In this document: positions 18,083 to 27,257 of the stretch, one piece after another
Position numbering within the stretch: position 1 is the first letter of the stretch
Layout: each line of letters opens with the position of its first letter
Assembly (NCBI RefSeq): GCF_003012775.1
Contig: NZ_PXYG01000009.1
Coordinates: forward strand, 62,001 to 126,000
Source of the DNA: Zobellella endophytica
GTDB taxonomy: Bacteria; Pseudomonadota; Gammaproteobacteria; Enterobacterales; Aeromonadaceae
Reading direction: 5' to 3'
DNA length: 64,000 nt
Notes under the pieces: model-generated
The model's input: only the letters and a program-made list of their open reading frames with translations
Told to the model about the DNA's origin: nothing
Databases searched by the model: none
Made by a program: the position numbers and the translations under genes

Positions 18083-20779
18083 CTACAAATATTCCTTCGC
18101 CTCTTCCCGGACCTGCCCCATCCGTTCCTCCAGCTCCAGCAGCTCGGGCTCCAGCTCCTCCAGCGGCTGTTTGGCCAGCAGGGCCTTCTCCAGCTGGGCC
18201 ACCAGGGCCTGCAACTGGGGCACGCCGCAATAGGCGGTGCCGCCGTGCAGCTTGTGCAGCGGCGGATAGAGCCGCTCACCGTCGAGCTCACCGGACAGGG
18301 CGGCACCCAGCAGGGGCTCGAACTCGTTGAAGCTCTGTAACAGCAGGGTGAGCATTTCCTTCGCCAGCGACTCCTTGTTACCGGCCTGCCTGATGGCCAG
18401 CCGCCAGTCGATCTGCCCCCCGGGTGTTTCCCGGAGGCTGAAGCGATCGATGATGCGGGCCAGAATGGCCTCGTCGATGGGCTTGGCCAGGTAATCGTCC
18501 ATGCCCTGGCGCAGCAGCCGGTCCCGCTCCCCCTCGATGGCATGGGCGGTCACGGCGACGATGGGGGTGCTGGCATTGGGGCCGCCCTGGACGCGGATCT
18601 CCCGGGTGGCCTGGATGCCGTCCATCACCGGCATCTGGATATCCATGAAGATGATGTCGTAGCGGTTGGCCGTGGCCAGGTTCAGCGCCTCTTTGCCGTT
18701 GGTACAGCTTTCCACCTGGCTGACCTGTTCGCCGAGCATGGCGCTGATCAGCTTGAGGTTGGCGGGGTTGTCGTCCACCGCCAGCACCCGCAGGGGCTGC
18801 TTGTGGGAGGGCGGGGCCAGGGTGATCTGCAGCATGGCTTCGGGGGCCGGGGCCTCGCCCTCCACTAGGGCATGGGCCAGCTTCTGATAGTGCACCGGCT
18901 TGCTCAGGCAGTAACCGGCCCCGGACTGCAGCAGGGCGTCGACCAGGGTCGGATCGGTGGAGCTGAGCAGCACCACCACCCTGTTGTCGTATTCCCGCTG
19001 TTTCCTGATGGCCTGTTCCATCTGGCTCGGCATGGCGTTGGGCCCGAAGCCCAGCAGCACGCAGTCGATGGCCACGCCCGGGTAGGGTTCGTGCAGTACC
19101 TGCAGACCCCACTCGCGCAGCAGGGCCTGGGTGGCGCGCCGGCTGAAGTTGTCTTCTTCCATGTAGAGCACGGTCAGCCCGCTGAGCTGGGCCAGGGGCA
19201 GGGGCTCGGCCAGGGGCAGGGCGGCCCGGCCCAGCTCCAGGGTAAAGCTGAACACCGAGCCTGTGCCCAGCTCGGAGTAGAGTTCGATGTCGCCGGCCAT
19301 CTGGTGCACCAGCTTCTGGGTGATCACCAGCCCCAGGCCGGTGCCGCCGTAGCGGCGGGAGATGCTGGAGTCGGCCTGGTTGAAGGCCTGGAACAGCTGG
19401 CGGCGCTGGCTGTCGGAGATGCCGATGCCGGTGTCCTGCACATGGACGCACAGCTTGACCCGTTCCGGCTGGCTGGCGGGACGGGCGTCGACCCGCACGT
19501 CCACGTTGCCCTGCTCGGTAAACTTGATGGCGTTGCCCACCAGGTTGGTGAGCACCTGCTGCAGCCGCAGCGGATCCCCCACCAGGCTGTCGTAGACGGC
19601 GGTATCCACCCGCATCGACAGCTCCAGCCCCTTGTCGTGGGCGCTGGGGGCCAGCAGGGTCATCACCTCCTGCAGGGTGTCGCGCAGGGAGAAGGGGATC
19701 TGCTCCATCTTCAGCTTGCCGGCTTCCAGCTTGGAGAAGTCGAGGATATCGTTGATGATGCCGAGCAGGTTCTGTGCCGACTTCTCGATGGTCTTGAGGT
19801 AGTCCAGCTGGTTGGAGGTGAGCCGGGTCTTCTGCAGCTGGCGGGCGAAGCCGATCACGCCGTTGAGCGGCGTGCGCAGCTCGTGGGACATGTTGGCCAG
19901 GAACTCGGTCTTGACCCGGGCGGCTTCCTGGGCGCGCTTCTTGGCCATGTCCAGCTCGATGTTCTGGATCTCGATCTGCTCCAGGGTCTCGCGCAGATCC
20001 GAGGTGGCCTGATCGATATTCTGCTGCATCTCCTCATGGTATTCCGACAGCGACTTGGCCATGGCGTTGATACCGCTCTTCAGCACTTCCAGCTCGCCGG
20101 TGAATTCGCCGCTGACCCGGGTATCGAGCCGGCCTTCGCGGATCTTGTAGACGGCGCTGACCATGTCGGTGATCGGCTGGGACACGCCCTTGATCAGACG
20201 GATGCCGAACAGGGTACTGAGGCTGGCCCCGAGCAGCACGATCAGGCCGGCGAAGAAGCTGTCCCGGTAGTGCACCAGCATGGCCGAGTCGTTGGTCAGC
20301 TGCATCGACACATAACCGATGGGAGTGGAGGAGGACTCTTCCCACAGGGCGTCCATGCGGATGCTGTCGGTCACCACCGGAGTGCGCAGAATAATGCTGT
20401 CGTGGCCGGTCTCCACCAGGGTGACCCGGGGCAGGGGAATGCCGTCGGGCAGGCGCATGGCGTTGAAATCCCGATGGTAGTTGGAGGTGACCAGCAGCCG
20501 GCCCTCCACGTCGAACAGGGCGATGGACTTGACCAGCGGGCTGTTGTTGCGGTGGATGTTGCTGAGCAGGCGGTTGAGCGCTTCCCGGTTGCGGCTGGTC
20601 AGGGCCAGCTCGCTGGCCAGGGCCAGCGGTTCGATGACGTTGACCCCCTGTTTGATCAGCGCGTCCTCCAGTTGCTGGTAGCGGTTAACGGAAAAATAAC
20701 CGGCCAGCAGAATGCCGATGATCAGGGTCGGTAGAATGGTGAAAGCCAGTACCCGGGCTCGCAGGCCGTATTTGGTCAT
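18083..20779 (-). CDS. barA: Hybrid sensor histidine kinase BarA
   Basis: The 898-residue inner-membrane phosphorelay kinase controls UvrY/GacA-type CsrB/C signalling. Visible layout: membrane helix about 10-30, periplasmic sensor 31-170, membrane helix about 174-192, HAMP about 195-250, DHp with H299 in ANMSHELRTPLNG, ATPase domain about 390-520 (GNAIKF, DTGIGI, GTGLGL), a degenerate receiver about 532-640, a true receiver about 663-785 with phospho-acceptor D713 in FMDIQMP, and an HPt domain with H842 in HKLHGG. The match in length (E. coli 918) and the divergent neighbour rlmD support BarA. Confidence 0.94.
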   Translation of the reverse strand: MTKYGLRARVLAFTILPTLIIGILLAGYFSVNRYQQLEDALIKQGVNVIEPLALASELALTSRNREALNRLLSNIHRNNSPLVKSIALFDVEGRLLVTSNYHRDFNAMRLPDGIPLPRVTLVETGHDSIILRTPVVTDSIRMDALWEESSSTPIGYVSMQLTNDSAMLVHYRDSFFAGLIVLLGASLSTLFGIRLIKGVSQPITDMVSAVYKIREGRLDTRVSGEFTGELEVLKSGINAMAKSLSEYHEEMQQNIDQATSDLRETLEQIEIQNIELDMAKKRAQEAARVKTEFLANMSHELRTPLNGVIGFARQLQKTRLTSNQLDYLKTIEKSAQNLLGIINDILDFSKLEAGKLKMEQIPFSLRDTLQEVMTLLAPSAHDKGLELSMRVDTAVYDSLVGDPLRLQQVLTNLVGNAIKFTEQGNVDVRVDARPASQPERVKLCVHVQDTGIGISDSQRRQLFQAFNQADSSISRRYGGTGLGLVITQKLVHQMAGDIELYSELGTGSVFSFTLELGRAALPLAEPLPLAQLSGLTVLYMEEDNFSRRATQALLREWGLQVLHEPYPGVAIDCVLLGFGPNAMPSQMEQAIRKQREYDNRVVVLLSSTDPTLVDALLQSGAGYCLSKPVHYQKLAHALVEGEAPAPEAMLQITLAPPSHKQPLRVLAVDDNPANLKLISAMLGEQVSQVESCTNGKEALNLATANRYDIIFMDIQMPVMDGIQATREIRVQGGPNASTPIVAVTAHAIEGERDRLLRQGMDDYLAKPIDEAILARIIDRFSLRETPGGQIDWRLAIRQAGNKESLAKEMLTLLLQSFNEFEPLLGAALSGELDGERLYPPLHKLHGGTAYCGVPQLQALVAQLEKALLAKQPLEELEPELLELEERMGQVREEAKEYL

Positions 20780-20858
20780 AGGGGGCTAATGTGGGACAAT
20801 GCGCGCTTAACAGACATAAGCTTATGATGACATAGCCGGTTCGAGGGCTCCACGTTTT

Positions 20859-22169
20859 ATGGTTCAGTTCTTTAAGGTGAAAAAGCCCGATACCCAGGCT
20901 CAGGCTCCCCTGGACGTCACTATTCTCGAGTTGAACCCCCACGGCCTCGGCGTGGCCCGCCATCAGGGCAAACCCCTGTTCGTGCCCGGGGTGCTGGCCG
21001 GCGAGCGGGTGCGGGTGCGGCTGACCAGCCAGAACAGCAGGTACCTGACCGCCAGCCCGGTCAAGGTGCTGACGCCGTCGCCGCTGCGGGTCAAGCCGTT
21101 TTGCCCCTACAGCAGCCAGTGCGGCGGCTGCTCGCTGCAGCAGGTGCCCGCGGCCGGGCAGCGGGAGCTGAAAGCCCGTGGCGTGCAACGGCTGTTCGAC
21201 CGGTTGCAGCTGACTCTGCCGTCCCCGGAGTGGCTCGCCGGACCGGAGCTGGGCTACCGGCGGGTGGCCCGGCTGGCGATTCGCCGCCAGGGCCAGGGGG
21301 TGGCGTTGGGCTTTCGCCGCAGCCAGTCCCACGAACTGGTGGAGATTGACCACTGCGGCGTGCTGCGTCCGGCGCTGTCGGCGCTGATCGTCCCGTTGCG
21401 CCAACTGCTCAACCGGCTGAAGTCGCGGCGGCAGCTCGGTCACCTCGAGCTGTATGACGCCGCCGAAGGGGTCGCGCTGCTGCTGCGCCATACCGACGCC
21501 CTGCCGAGCCGGGATCTGGATCTGTTGCTGGCCTTCGCCCAGGAGAGGGAGTTGGCGCTGTTCCTGCAGGACGATCAGGGCCGGCGCCCGTTGCATGTTC
21601 CCTTTTCTCTTTATTATCAAGTAGATAATATTAGGCTTTCGTTTACTCCCGGGGATTTCATTCAGGTCAACAGCGAGCCCAACGAAGCCATGGTCCGCCA
21701 GGCGCTGGATTGGCTGGCCCCGGCACCCGGACACCGCATCCTGGATCTGTTCTGTGGCATCGGCAATTTCGCCCTGCCGCTGGCGGCGGCCGGCAACGCC
21801 GTGATCGGCGTCGAGGGGGTGATGGAGATGGTGGAGCAGGCCCGTGGCAACGCGGAGGACAACCGGCTCGATCATGCCCGCTTTTATCGCGCCGATCTGG
21901 CCGCCGACTTCACCGCCGAGCCCTGGGCCCGGGAGGGGTTCGAGCGGGTGTTGCTCGATCCGGGGCGCGCCGGCGCCGAGCAGGTGATGCCCTATCTGCT
22001 AAAACTGTCGCCCGAGCGGCTGGTTTATGTATCCTGTAACCCGGCCACCCTGGCCAGGGACAGCCAGGTGCTGCTGGCCGGCGGCTACCGGCTCAGCCGG
22101 CTCGCCCTGATCGACATGTTTCCCCATACGGTCCATTGCGAAGCGATGGCCTTGTTTGAACTCAGTTAA
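20859..22169 (+). CDS. rlmD: 23S rRNA (uracil-1939-C5)-methyltransferase RlmD
   Basis: A 436-residue S-adenosylmethionine enzyme. An N-terminal TRAM domain (about 20-75) is followed by the cysteine cluster that binds a [4Fe-4S] cluster (CPYSSQCGGCSLQQ plus a later C in IDHCGVL), the methyltransferase motif DLFCGIGNFALPL, and the catalytic-loop motif SCNPATLARD near the C-terminus. It lies 10 bp upstream of relA, the same order as in E. coli. Confidence 0.96.
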   Translation: MVQFFKVKKPDTQAQAPLDVTILELNPHGLGVARHQGKPLFVPGVLAGERVRVRLTSQNSRYLTASPVKVLTPSPLRVKPFCPYSSQCGGCSLQQVPAAGQRELKARGVQRLFDRLQLTLPSPEWLAGPELGYRRVARLAIRRQGQGVALGFRRSQSHELVEIDHCGVLRPALSALIVPLRQLLNRLKSRRQLGHLELYDAAEGVALLLRHTDALPSRDLDLLLAFAQERELALFLQDDQGRRPLHVPFSLYYQVDNIRLSFTPGDFIQVNSEPNEAMVRQALDWLAPAPGHRILDLFCGIGNFALPLAAAGNAVIGVEGVMEMVEQARGNAEDNRLDHARFYRADLAADFTAEPWAREGFERVLLDPGRAGAEQVMPYLLKLSPERLVYVSCNPATLARDSQVLLAGGYRLSRLALIDMFPHTVHCEAMALFELS

Positions 22170-22178
22170 GGGACGCTT

Positions 22179-24392
22179 ATGGTTTCGGTGCGTGATACCC
22201 ATCTAAAATCCTCGTTCAGCCTGGAGGAATGGACCGCCGGCCTGCCGCTGGCAGCCCCAGAGCGCGACCGGCTCAAGGCCGCCTACGAGTATTGCCTGCG
22301 GCTGGAGGCGCCGGTCGACTCCGAGCAGCGACTGCACGCCCAGGGAGTGGAGATGGTGGGCATACTGCTGACCCTGAGCATGGATCTGGACACCCTGAAG
22401 GCGGCGCTGCTCTATCCCTTCCTGGAAAACGGCTATCTAGGCCTGGAGCGGGCACGGGAAGACTTCGGCGACAATATCGCCCGCCTGCTGCAGGGTGTGG
22501 CCGATATGGAGGCCATTCGCTCGCTGCAGCACGTACACAGTGACAAGAGCTCGGAAGCCCAGGTCGACCGGGTCAGGCGCATGTTGCTGGCGATGGTGGA
22601 GGACGTGCGGGCGGTGGTGATCAAGCTGGCCGAGCGCATCACCTGCCTGCGCGAAGTCAAGCGCGCCGATGAAGAAACCCGGGTGCTGGTGGCCAAGGAG
22701 ATCGCCAACATCTACGCGCCGCTGGCCAACCGGCTCGGCATCGGCCAGCTCAAGTGGGAGCTGGAGGATCTGTCGTTCCGTTACCTGCATCCGGAAACCT
22801 ACAAGCGTATCGCCCGGCTGTTGGACGAGAAACGGCTGGCGCGGGAAGCCTATATCGACGATTTTGTATCCGGACTCAGAAACGCGCTGAAAGAGGCGGA
22901 TATCGAGGCCGAGGTGTACGGCCGACCCAAACACATCTACAGCATCTGGCGCAAGATGCAGAAGAAGCACCTGGACTTCGACGAGCTGTTCGACGTGCGC
23001 GCGGTGCGGGTGGTGACCCGGCATCTGCAGGATTGCTACGCGGCCCTGGGCATAGTGCACACCCAGTGGCGCCACATCCCCCGGGAATTCGACGACTACG
23101 TGGCCAACCCCAAGCCCAACGGCTATCAGTCCATCCACACCGTGGTGATCGGCCCCGAGGGCAAGACGGTGGAGATCCAGATCCGTACCGATCAGATGCA
23201 CCAGGATGCGGAGCTGGGGGTGGCGGCCCACTGGAAGTACAAGGAAGGCACCACCGCCGCCAGGCCGAGCGGCTTCGAGGAGAAGATCGCCTGGCTCAGG
23301 AAGCTGCTGGCCTGGCAGGAAGACATGGCCGAGAGCGGCTCCCTGGTGGACGAGCTGCGCAGCCAGGTGTTCGAGGATAGGGTCTATGTGTTTACCCCCA
23401 AGGGGGAAGTGGTGGACATGCCCGCCGGCGCCACCCCGCTCGATTTCGCCTACTACATCCACAGCCAGATCGGCCACCGCTGCATCGGCGCCAAGATCGA
23501 CGGCCGCATTGTGCCCTTCACCTACCAGTTGCAGACCGGTGACCAGGTGGAGATCATCACCCAGAAGCAGCCCAATCCCAGCCGGGACTGGATGAACCCC
23601 AACCAGGGCTTTTTGCGTACCAGCCGGGCCCGTTCCAAGGTGGCCACCTGGTTCAAGAAGCAGGACAGGGACAAGAACATCCACGCCGGCCGCGAGGTGC
23701 TCGACAAGGAGCTGGAGCGGTTGGGGCTGACCTTCTCCCAGATCGACAAGAAGGCGCTGGAGCGGTTTAACGTGGCCACCCTGGACGATCTGCTGGCCGG
23801 CATCGGCGGCGGCGACCTGCGCATCAACCAGTTGCTCAACTACCTGCAGGGCCAGCACAAGAAGCCGACCAGCGCCGAGCAGGACGAGCAGGTGCTGCGC
23901 CAGCTGGAGCAGAAAGCCGCGAAGAAGCAACCGGATGCCAAGGCTCACGGCCACATCGTGGTGCAGGGGGTGGGCAACCTGCTGACCAATACCGCCCGCT
24001 GCTGCCAGCCGATACCGGGGGACGAGATCATCGGCTTCATCACCCAGGGGCGGGGTATCTCCATCCACCGGGCGGATTGCGAGCAGCTCAAGGAGCTGGC
24101 GGCCCAGCATCCGGAGCGGATGGTGGACGCGGTGTGGGGGGAAAACTACTCCGGCGGCTATAACCTCACCATGCGGGTGGTAGCCAACGACAGATCCGGC
24201 CTGCTGCGGGATATCACCACCATCCTCGCCAACGAGAAAATCAACGTGATGGGCGTCAACAGCCGCTCCAACCGCAAGCAGCAGACCGCCATCATCGACA
24301 TGGAGCTCGAGGTCTACAACATCGACACCCTGAGCCGGACCCTGGCCAAGATCAGCCAGTTGCCGGACATACTGGAAGCCAAGCGGCTGTAA
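22179..24392 (+). CDS. relA: GTP pyrophosphokinase (ppGpp synthetase I)
   Basis: This 737-residue ribosome-associated enzyme makes (p)ppGpp when uncharged tRNA enters the A site. The N-terminal hydrolase-like domain lacks the intact HD motif, as expected for RelA rather than SpoT. The synthetase domain (about 240-370) shows GRPKHIYSIWRKMQKK and FDVRAVRVV; TGS (about 400-465), helical, zinc-finger-like and ACT (about 655-737) domains follow. Length matches E. coli RelA (744). Confidence 0.96.
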   Translation: MVSVRDTHLKSSFSLEEWTAGLPLAAPERDRLKAAYEYCLRLEAPVDSEQRLHAQGVEMVGILLTLSMDLDTLKAALLYPFLENGYLGLERAREDFGDNIARLLQGVADMEAIRSLQHVHSDKSSEAQVDRVRRMLLAMVEDVRAVVIKLAERITCLREVKRADEETRVLVAKEIANIYAPLANRLGIGQLKWELEDLSFRYLHPETYKRIARLLDEKRLAREAYIDDFVSGLRNALKEADIEAEVYGRPKHIYSIWRKMQKKHLDFDELFDVRAVRVVTRHLQDCYAALGIVHTQWRHIPREFDDYVANPKPNGYQSIHTVVIGPEGKTVEIQIRTDQMHQDAELGVAAHWKYKEGTTAARPSGFEEKIAWLRKLLAWQEDMAESGSLVDELRSQVFEDRVYVFTPKGEVVDMPAGATPLDFAYYIHSQIGHRCIGAKIDGRIVPFTYQLQTGDQVEIITQKQPNPSRDWMNPNQGFLRTSRARSKVATWFKKQDRDKNIHAGREVLDKELERLGLTFSQIDKKALERFNVATLDDLLAGIGGGDLRINQLLNYLQGQHKKPTSAEQDEQVLRQLEQKAAKKQPDAKAHGHIVVQGVGNLLTNTARCCQPIPGDEIIGFITQGRGISIHRADCEQLKELAAQHPERMVDAVWGENYSGGYNLTMRVVANDRSGLLRDITTILANEKINVMGVNSRSNRKQQTAIIDMELEVYNIDTLSRTLAKISQLPDILEAKRL

Positions 24393-24403
24393 CGGGAGCC
24401 TGG

Positions 24404-25207
24404 ATGGAACACTATAACTACTCACTTGGCGATCTGCTGGCCATCATGGCGGCGCTGCGGGATCCGGAAAACGGCTGCCCCTGGGATCTGAAACAGGATT
24501 TCGCCAGCATAGTGCCCTATACCCTGGAGGAGGCCTACGAGGTGGCCGACACCATAGAGCGCGGTGCGCTGGCGGAGTTGCCCGGCGAGCTCGGCGATCT
24601 GCTGTTCCAGGTGGTGTTTTACGCCCGCCTGGGTGAGGAGCGCTCCCTGTTCAACTTCGGTGACGTGGTGCAGTCCATCAGCCACAAGCTGGTGGCCCGC
24701 CACCCGCATGTGTTCGGCAACGCCGACTTCGACAGCGAAGAGCAGATCAAGGCCAACTGGGAAAATACCAAGGCGGAGGAACGAAGAGCCAAGGACGCCG
24801 CGGCCACCAGCGCCCTGGACGACATTCCCCGGGGGTTGCCGGCGCTGTCCCGGGCCAACAAAATCCAGAAGCGCTGCGCCGCGGTCGGCTTCGACTGGCG
24901 CGAGCTACCGCCGGTGGTGGACAAGATCCGCGAAGAGCTGGACGAAGTCATGGCCGAGCTGGACGAGCCGGAGCGGGATCCGGATCGGGTGGCGGACGAA
25001 CTCGGCGATCTGCTGTTCGCCTGCGTCAACCTGGTGCGCCACCTCAGGCAGGATCCGGAGGCGGTGCTGCGCCGGGCCAACGACAAGTTCGAGCGCCGTT
25101 TTCGCGGCGTGGAGCAGGCGCTGCGGGCCGACGGCAAGGACAGCCGTGCCTGCAGCCTGGAAGAGCTGGACGGCTACTGGAACAGCGTCAAGCGCCAGGA
25201 GACCTGA
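24404..25207 (+). CDS. mazG: Nucleoside triphosphate pyrophosphohydrolase MazG
   Basis: The 267-residue protein has two tandem MazG domains, each with an EExxE...ExxD acidic metal-binding set (LEEAYEVADTIE...ELGDLL and REELDEVMAELDE...ELGDLLF). It hydrolyses NTPs and dNTPs to monophosphates and lowers ppGpp in E. coli. It follows relA by 11 bp with no mazEF toxin-antitoxin pair between them. The usual downstream genes pyrG and eno are absent. Confidence 0.95.
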   Translation: MEHYNYSLGDLLAIMAALRDPENGCPWDLKQDFASIVPYTLEEAYEVADTIERGALAELPGELGDLLFQVVFYARLGEERSLFNFGDVVQSISHKLVARHPHVFGNADFDSEEQIKANWENTKAEERRAKDAAATSALDDIPRGLPALSRANKIQKRCAAVGFDWRELPPVVDKIREELDEVMAELDEPERDPDRVADELGDLLFACVNLVRHLRQDPEAVLRRANDKFERRFRGVEQALRADGKDSRACSLEELDGYWNSVKRQET

Positions 25208-25250
25208 GCGGCTGTTTATGATCGTTGCGAAGTTTGCCAGCTAGGGTCCG

Positions 25251-25333
25251 GAGGTAGTCCTTTGGCCGACTTATTCGGTTATGGCAACGACCTTGTCATC
25301 AAACAAAAAACGCCACCCCTGCGGGTGGCGTTT
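25251..25333. repeat. Direct repeat, copy 1 (contains a terminator)
   Basis: An approximately 80-bp segment that recurs at 25481-25565. The shared parts are CTTT(G/A)GCCGACTTAT, TTGTCATCAAACAAAAAACG and the following terminator stem. Identity falls in the middle 15-20 nt. Confidence 0.75.
25304..25333. terminator. Rho-independent terminator after mazG
   Basis: A-run, then CGCCACCC (25311-25318), loop CTGC, GGGTGGCG (25323-25330) and TTT. A perfect 8-bp GC-rich stem; the downstream T-run is short but the upstream A-run makes it good in the leftward direction as well. Confidence 0.8.
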
Positions 25334-25405
25334 CCAGACTGCTGACAAAGCGTTAAGCTTACCTAAACAGGCAACCCCCATGCCAAAACAGGCGGGTAAA
25401 AGGAA

Positions 25406-25486
25406 CGGCTCCGCCGACCGTCATATGCCAGGGATGGCATGTGCCGAGCGATACAGGGATGTACTTGAAGCGTGTCGGCGGAGTTG
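25406..25486. ncRNA. Structured double-hairpin element (possible TwoAYGGAY-like RNA or dispersed repeat)
   Basis: Outer arms CTCCGCCGAC (25409-25418) and GTCGGCGGAG (25474-25483) are perfectly complementary over 10 bp and extend by about 3 pairs with G-U wobbles. They enclose two hairpins with identical GGGA loops: ATGCCA-GGGA-TGGCAT (25425-25440, extendable to 9 bp) and TACA-GGGA-TGTA (25452-25463). Two stems with the same six-base apical pattern (AGGGAT) recall the TwoAYGGAY RNA motif, but the second base differs from its consensus. It lies in non-coding DNA just upstream of a terminator. A DNA-level dispersed repeat is the alternative reading. Confidence 0.5.
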
Positions 25487-25565
25487 GCCCTTTAGCCGAC
25501 TTATACCAGTGAAACAGACGACTTTGTCATCAAACAAAAAACGCCACCCCTGTAGGGTGGCGTTT
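25481..25565. repeat. Direct repeat, copy 2 (contains a terminator)
   Basis: Second copy of the segment at 25251-25333, offset by about 231 bp. It begins inside the right arm of the double-hairpin element and ends in a terminator stem. Confidence 0.75.
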
Positions 25566-25566
25566 T
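25535..25566. terminator. Bidirectional terminator between the hairpin element and ptsG
   Basis: A-run, CGCCACCC (25542-25549), loop, GGGTGGCG (25555-25562), TTTT. Read leftward it ends the ptsG transcript with a T6 run; read rightward it ends anything transcribed from the island. Confidence 0.85.
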
Positions 25567-25587
25567 GCTATCGGCGGAATGGCGGGA

Positions 25588-27027
25588 TCAGTTGTCCTTG
25601 ATCCAGTGATCCATGTCGGTCTTCAGATTGTCGGAACGGGTGCCGAAGATGGCTTGCACCCCGGAGCCGGCCACCACCACGCCGGCGGCGCCGAGCTTTT
25701 TCAATTGAGCCTGATCCACCTGGGCCACATCCTTCACGCCGACCCGCAGCCGGGTGATGCAGGCATCCAGGCTGGCGATGTTGTTCTTGCCGCCGAAGGC
25801 GGTGACCAGCTGCTCGGCCATTTCCGAGCCGCCCTGCTTGGCGCCTTCGGTGGTGGCGTCCTCCCGGCCCGGGGTCTTCAGGTTGAGCTTGACGATGGCG
25901 ACCCGGAACAGGGTGTAGTAGAGGGCGCCGTAGGCCAGGCCCAGGATGGGAAACATCCAGCCCTTGGTCGATTGCGAGAAGAACACCACGAAATCGATAA
26001 AGCCGTGGGAGAAGGTCATGCCGTGCTTCATGCCCAGCAGTATGGTCAGCACATAGGCGGAGCCGGCCAGCAGGGCGTGAATACCGTAGAGCACCGGCGC
26101 CACGAACATGAAAGCGAATTCGATGGGCTCGGTGATGCCGGTCAGGAAGGAGGTCAGGGCGGCGGAGATCATGATACCACCGACCTTGGCGCGGTTTTCC
26201 GGCTTGGCGGAGTGCCAGATGGCAATGGCGGCGGCGGGCAGGCCGTACATCTTGAACATGTAGCCACCGGCCATGTTGCCGGCGCTGGGGTCGCCGGCGA
26301 TGTAGCGGGCTATCTCGCCGCGGAACACTTCACCGGCGGCATTGGTGTAGGTGCCGGCCTCGAAGAAGAAGGGCACGTTCCAGATATGGTGCAGGCCGAA
26401 GGGGATCAGCGCCCGCTCCACCACGCCGTAGATGCCGAAGGCCAGCGCCGGGTTCTGGTAGGCGGCCCAGTCGGAGAAACTGTTGATGGTGCTGCCGATG
26501 GGCGGCCAGATAAAAGACAGCAGCACGCCGGTGAAGATGGCGGTGATGCCGGTGATGATCGGCACGAAGCGCTTGCCCGCGAAGAAGCCCAGGTAGTCGG
26601 GCAACTGGATGCGGTAGAAGCGGTTGAACAGATAGGCGGCGATGCCACCGGCAATGATGCCGCCGAGCACACCGGTATCGGTCAGTTGCTTGATCAGGGT
26701 GGCGTCGGCGACCGGATCCAGTCCGGTGACGATGGGGCCCATGACGCCGATGGCGGCGCTCAGCACGAAATAACCGACCACGGCGGCCAGGGCGGCCACC
26801 CCGTCGTTGTTGGTGAAGCCCAGGGCGACACCGACGGCGAAGATCAGTGGCAGGTTACCGAAGATGGCGCCGCCGGACTGGGCCATCAGCATGGACACGA
26901 TATGGGGCAACCAGCTAAAATCGGCGGCGCCGATACCGAGCAGCAGACCGGCAACGGGCAGCACTGATACCGGCAGCATCAGTGATTTGCCTACCTTTTG
27001 CAGGTTGGAAAAGGCGTTTTTAAGCAT
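25588..27027 (-). CDS. ptsG: PTS glucose-specific EIICB component
   Basis: The 479-residue inner-membrane permease phosphorylates glucose during uptake. The EIIC domain (about 1-390) has many membrane helices with [20 protein letters not shown] and the sugar-binding segment [12 protein letters not shown]. The linker leads to the EIIB domain (about 400-479), whose phosphocysteine is in [16 protein letters not shown] 27027 with GGAG 8 nt upstream was chosen over GTG 27036, where the site would be too close. It needs a separate EIIA (Crr), not in the window. A Cra-type operator lies in its promoter region. Confidence 0.94.
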   Translation of the reverse strand: MLKNAFSNLQKVGKSLMLPVSVLPVAGLLLGIGAADFSWLPHIVSMLMAQSGGAIFGNLPLIFAVGVALGFTNNDGVAALAAVVGYFVLSAAIGVMGPIVTGLDPVADATLIKQLTDTGVLGGIIAGGIAAYLFNRFYRIQLPDYLGFFAGKRFVPIITGITAIFTGVLLSFIWPPIGSTINSFSDWAAYQNPALAFGIYGVVERALIPFGLHHIWNVPFFFEAGTYTNAAGEVFRGEIARYIAGDPSAGNMAGGYMFKMYGLPAAAIAIWHSAKPENRAKVGGIMISAALTSFLTGITEPIEFAFMFVAPVLYGIHALLAGSAYVLTILLGMKHGMTFSHGFIDFVVFFSQSTKGWMFPILGLAYGALYYTLFRVAIVKLNLKTPGREDATTEGAKQGGSEMAEQLVTAFGGKNNIASLDACITRLRVGVKDVAQVDQAQLKKLGAAGVVVAGSGVQAIFGTRSDNLKTDMDHWIKDN

Positions 27028-27099
27028 AAAAAACACTCCGGGACAGAAGGAATAACCGAGTTATCAAGCAGTATAGAAGCTATCGGTCGTTATATTCAT

Positions 27100-27111
27100 T
27101 GAATCGATTCA
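27100..27111. promoter_or_regulatory. Candidate Cra (FruR) operator upstream of ptsG
   Basis: TGAATCGATTCA is a perfect 12-bp palindrome 73 bp upstream of the ptsG start and matches the Cra core (TGAAWCGNTTCA type), including the central CG typical of LacI-family sites. It lies near a possible -10 (TATACT, reading leftward), so repression by Cra when glycolytic flux is low is plausible. Confidence 0.6.
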
Positions 27112-27257
27112 GCAGTGCAAGCCTGAGTTTAAAAAGCTGGATCCAGTACGCATTTTCCCTGTTCTGCCTGATAACGGCGCAACAGTTCCTTACAAAACGT
27201 TACACAAGGCTCAATCTTTGCCGCGCCGCGCCGATACACAGGCCAGGAGGGTGACTC

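Noticed and set aside
18872-20734. 620-codon open frame antisense to barA
   Set aside because: Same artefact; low-complexity G/Q/H/L translation, no ribosome site or family.
24393-25207. mazEF toxin-antitoxin between relA and mazG
   Set aside because: The relA-mazG gap is 11 bp, with no room for mazEF.
25281-25570. CRISPR-like array
   Set aside because: Only two repeat copies, about 231 bp apart, each including a terminator; no regular spacers and no cas genes.
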